NCBI GenBank assembly: GCA_937898535.1 | Contig: CALDKP010000388.1 | Location: 1-7,192 of the forward strand | Origin: an uncultured Sphingomonadales bacterium | GTDB lineage: Bacteria; Pseudomonadota; Alphaproteobacteria; Sphingomonadales; Sphingomonadaceae | Reading direction: 5' to 3' | DNA length: 7,192 nt | Shown here: positions 6,237-7,192 of the stretch, piece after piece | Layout of the letters: every line of letters begins with the position of its first letter | Numbering within the stretch: position 1 is the first letter of the stretch | The notes under the pieces: model-generated | The model's input: only the letters and a program-made list of their open reading frames with translations | Told to the model about the DNA's origin: nothing | Databases searched by the model: none | Position numbers and translations under genes: made by a program

Positions 6237-7192
6237 ATGCAGATTCCCGGCCATATAGACCCCGTTGTCACCCCACGCGCGATTACGCAGCGTGCGGATG
6301 GCCGAATTGACCTCATGGGTCTCAGCCATCTTCAAATCCGTCAGCTATTTGAAGAATCGCAGCTCGATGAAAAAGCGGCAAAGCTGCGGTCAAAGCAGGT
6401 CTTTCACTGGATCTACCATCGCGGCGTGACCGATTTTGAGGCGATGACGGACATCGCCAAAACCATGCGTCCATGGCTTGCCGACCGCTTTGTCATTGGC
6501 CGGCCAGAGGTTGTCGAGGCGCAGGTTTCGACCGATGGCACGCGCAAATGGCTTTTGCGCACCGATGATGCCCAAGATTATGAAATGGTGTTCATTCCCG
6601 ATGCGGATCGCGGCACCTTGTGTATCTCATCGCAGGTGGGCTGCACGCTCAACTGCCGTTTCTGTCATACGGGCACGATGCGGCTGGTGCGCAACCTGAC
6701 ACCGGGCGAAATTGTCGGGCAAGTCATGCTGGCGCGCGATGCGCTTGGCGAATGGCCAAAGGGCAATATGGCGTCGGTTGCCGACGATGATGAAGATGAC
6801 GATGTCGGCCATTATACCGCCGACGGCCGCATGCTGACCAACATCGTGTTGATGGGCATGGGTGAGCCGCTGTATAATTTCGACAATGTTCGCGACGCGA
6901 TGAAGATCGTGATGCATGGCGATGGCCTTGGCCTGTCGCGCCGCCGCATTACGCTTTCGACGTCGGGCGTTGTGCCAATGATGGCGCGTGCGGGCGAAGA
7001 AATTAACGTGAACCTTGCGGTATCGCTGCACGCGGTGACCAAGGAAATCCGTGACGAAATCGTCCCCATAAACCGCAAATATGGCATTGATGAACTTTTG
7101 CGTGCCTGCGCCGAATATCCCGGCGTCAGCAACGCGCGGCGGATCACATTCGAATATGTGATGCTGAAGGACAAGAATGACAGCGACGCAGA
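6237..7192 (+). CDS. rlmN: Dual-specificity RNA adenine C2 methyltransferase RlmN (3' end outside the window)
   Basis: The frame is open to the right edge, with 318 residues visible. RlmN is a radical-SAM enzyme that methylates C2 of A2503 in 23S rRNA and of A37 in several tRNAs, supporting decoding and peptide-exit functions. The [4Fe-4S] cluster motif is C136-x3-C140-x2-C143 in GCTLNCRFC. C129 in TLCISSQ corresponds to the conserved catalytic cysteine 118 of the E. coli enzyme, with the same 7-residue spacing to the cluster. The methyl-carrying cysteine (E. coli C355) would lie beyond the edge. GMGEPLYNFDNV (208-219) and TLSTSGVVPMM (239-249) are further family signatures. An acidic insert, DDDEDDD (183-189), precedes the GMGEP segment; from memory similar inserts occur in other sphingomonads. 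The ATG at 6237 gives the expected N-terminus; the only ribosome-binding-like bases (AGG, 6224-6226) are weak. Confidence 0.97.
   Translation, partial: MQIPGHIDPVVTPRAITQRADGRIDLMGLSHLQIRQLFEESQLDEKAAKLRSKQVFHWIYHRGVTDFEAMTDIAKTMRPWLADRFVIGRPEVVEAQVSTDGTRKWLLRTDDAQDYEMVFIPDADRGTLCISSQVGCTLNCRFCHTGTMRLVRNLTPGEIVGQVMLARDALGEWPKGNMASVADDDEDDDVGHYTADGRMLTNIVLMGMGEPLYNFDNVRDAMKIVMHGDGLGLSRRRITLSTSGVVPMMARAGEEINVNLAVSLHAVTKEIRDEIVPINRKYGIDELLRACAEYPGVSNARRITFEYVMLKDKNDSDA

Noticed and set aside
6780..6836. Acidic insert in RlmN as a new domain
   Set aside because: It is short, low in complexity, and of a type I recall in other sphingomonad RlmN proteins; it probably forms a surface loop.

Overview
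The window looks like a chromosomal piece of a sphingomonad-type alphaproteobacterium (order Sphingomonadales). The GC content is moderate, estimated by eye in the high fifties. The dnaN and rlmN products read as typical alphaproteobacterial proteins. A sphingomonad-style intergenic repeat lies near 4440-4516, and an IalB-like secreted protein and a HisKA_2-type histidine kinase are present. This taxonomic call is inference from remembered family features; no database was searched.

Layout. (1) Bases 1-591 (+) are the 3' part of a membrane-protein gene. Its first ~70 codons resemble the DUF2189 membrane family, and the rest is an isoprenylcysteine-carboxyl-methyltransferase-like domain. Base composition changes abruptly at the join. 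(2) Bases 605-667 form a 26-bp, almost perfect hairpin built from CTCTGCG heptamers. (3) Bases 737-2479 (+) encode an N-acyl-D-amino-acid deacylase-like amidohydrolase. (4) A short hairpin terminator at 2481-2508 separates it from the convergent dnaN gene (3629-2514, -), the replication sliding clamp. (5) Divergent from dnaN are a histidine-phosphatase gene (3771-4418, +) and, overlapping it by 4 nt, an IalB-like secreted-protein gene (4415 or 4517 to 5002, +). The 5' end of the latter is occupied by a REP-like repeat. (6) After a 146-nt leader with an extended -10 box and two hairpins comes a soluble PAS/HisKA_2 sensor kinase (5149-6171, +). (7) rlmN (6237 to beyond the right edge, +) encodes the radical-SAM rRNA/tRNA adenine C2 methyltransferase.

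The genes do not form one pathway. They are housekeeping genes (dnaN, rlmN) mixed with single-function accessory genes. The histidine phosphatase and the IalB-like gene are probably translationally coupled. The kinase has its own probable promoter and no partner response regulator in view.

I found no new defence or mobile system. The points most worth a second look are the chimeric first ORF, the repeat that has landed in the start region of the secreted-protein gene, the long heptamer hairpin, and the apparent loss of two metal-site histidines in the amidohydrolase.
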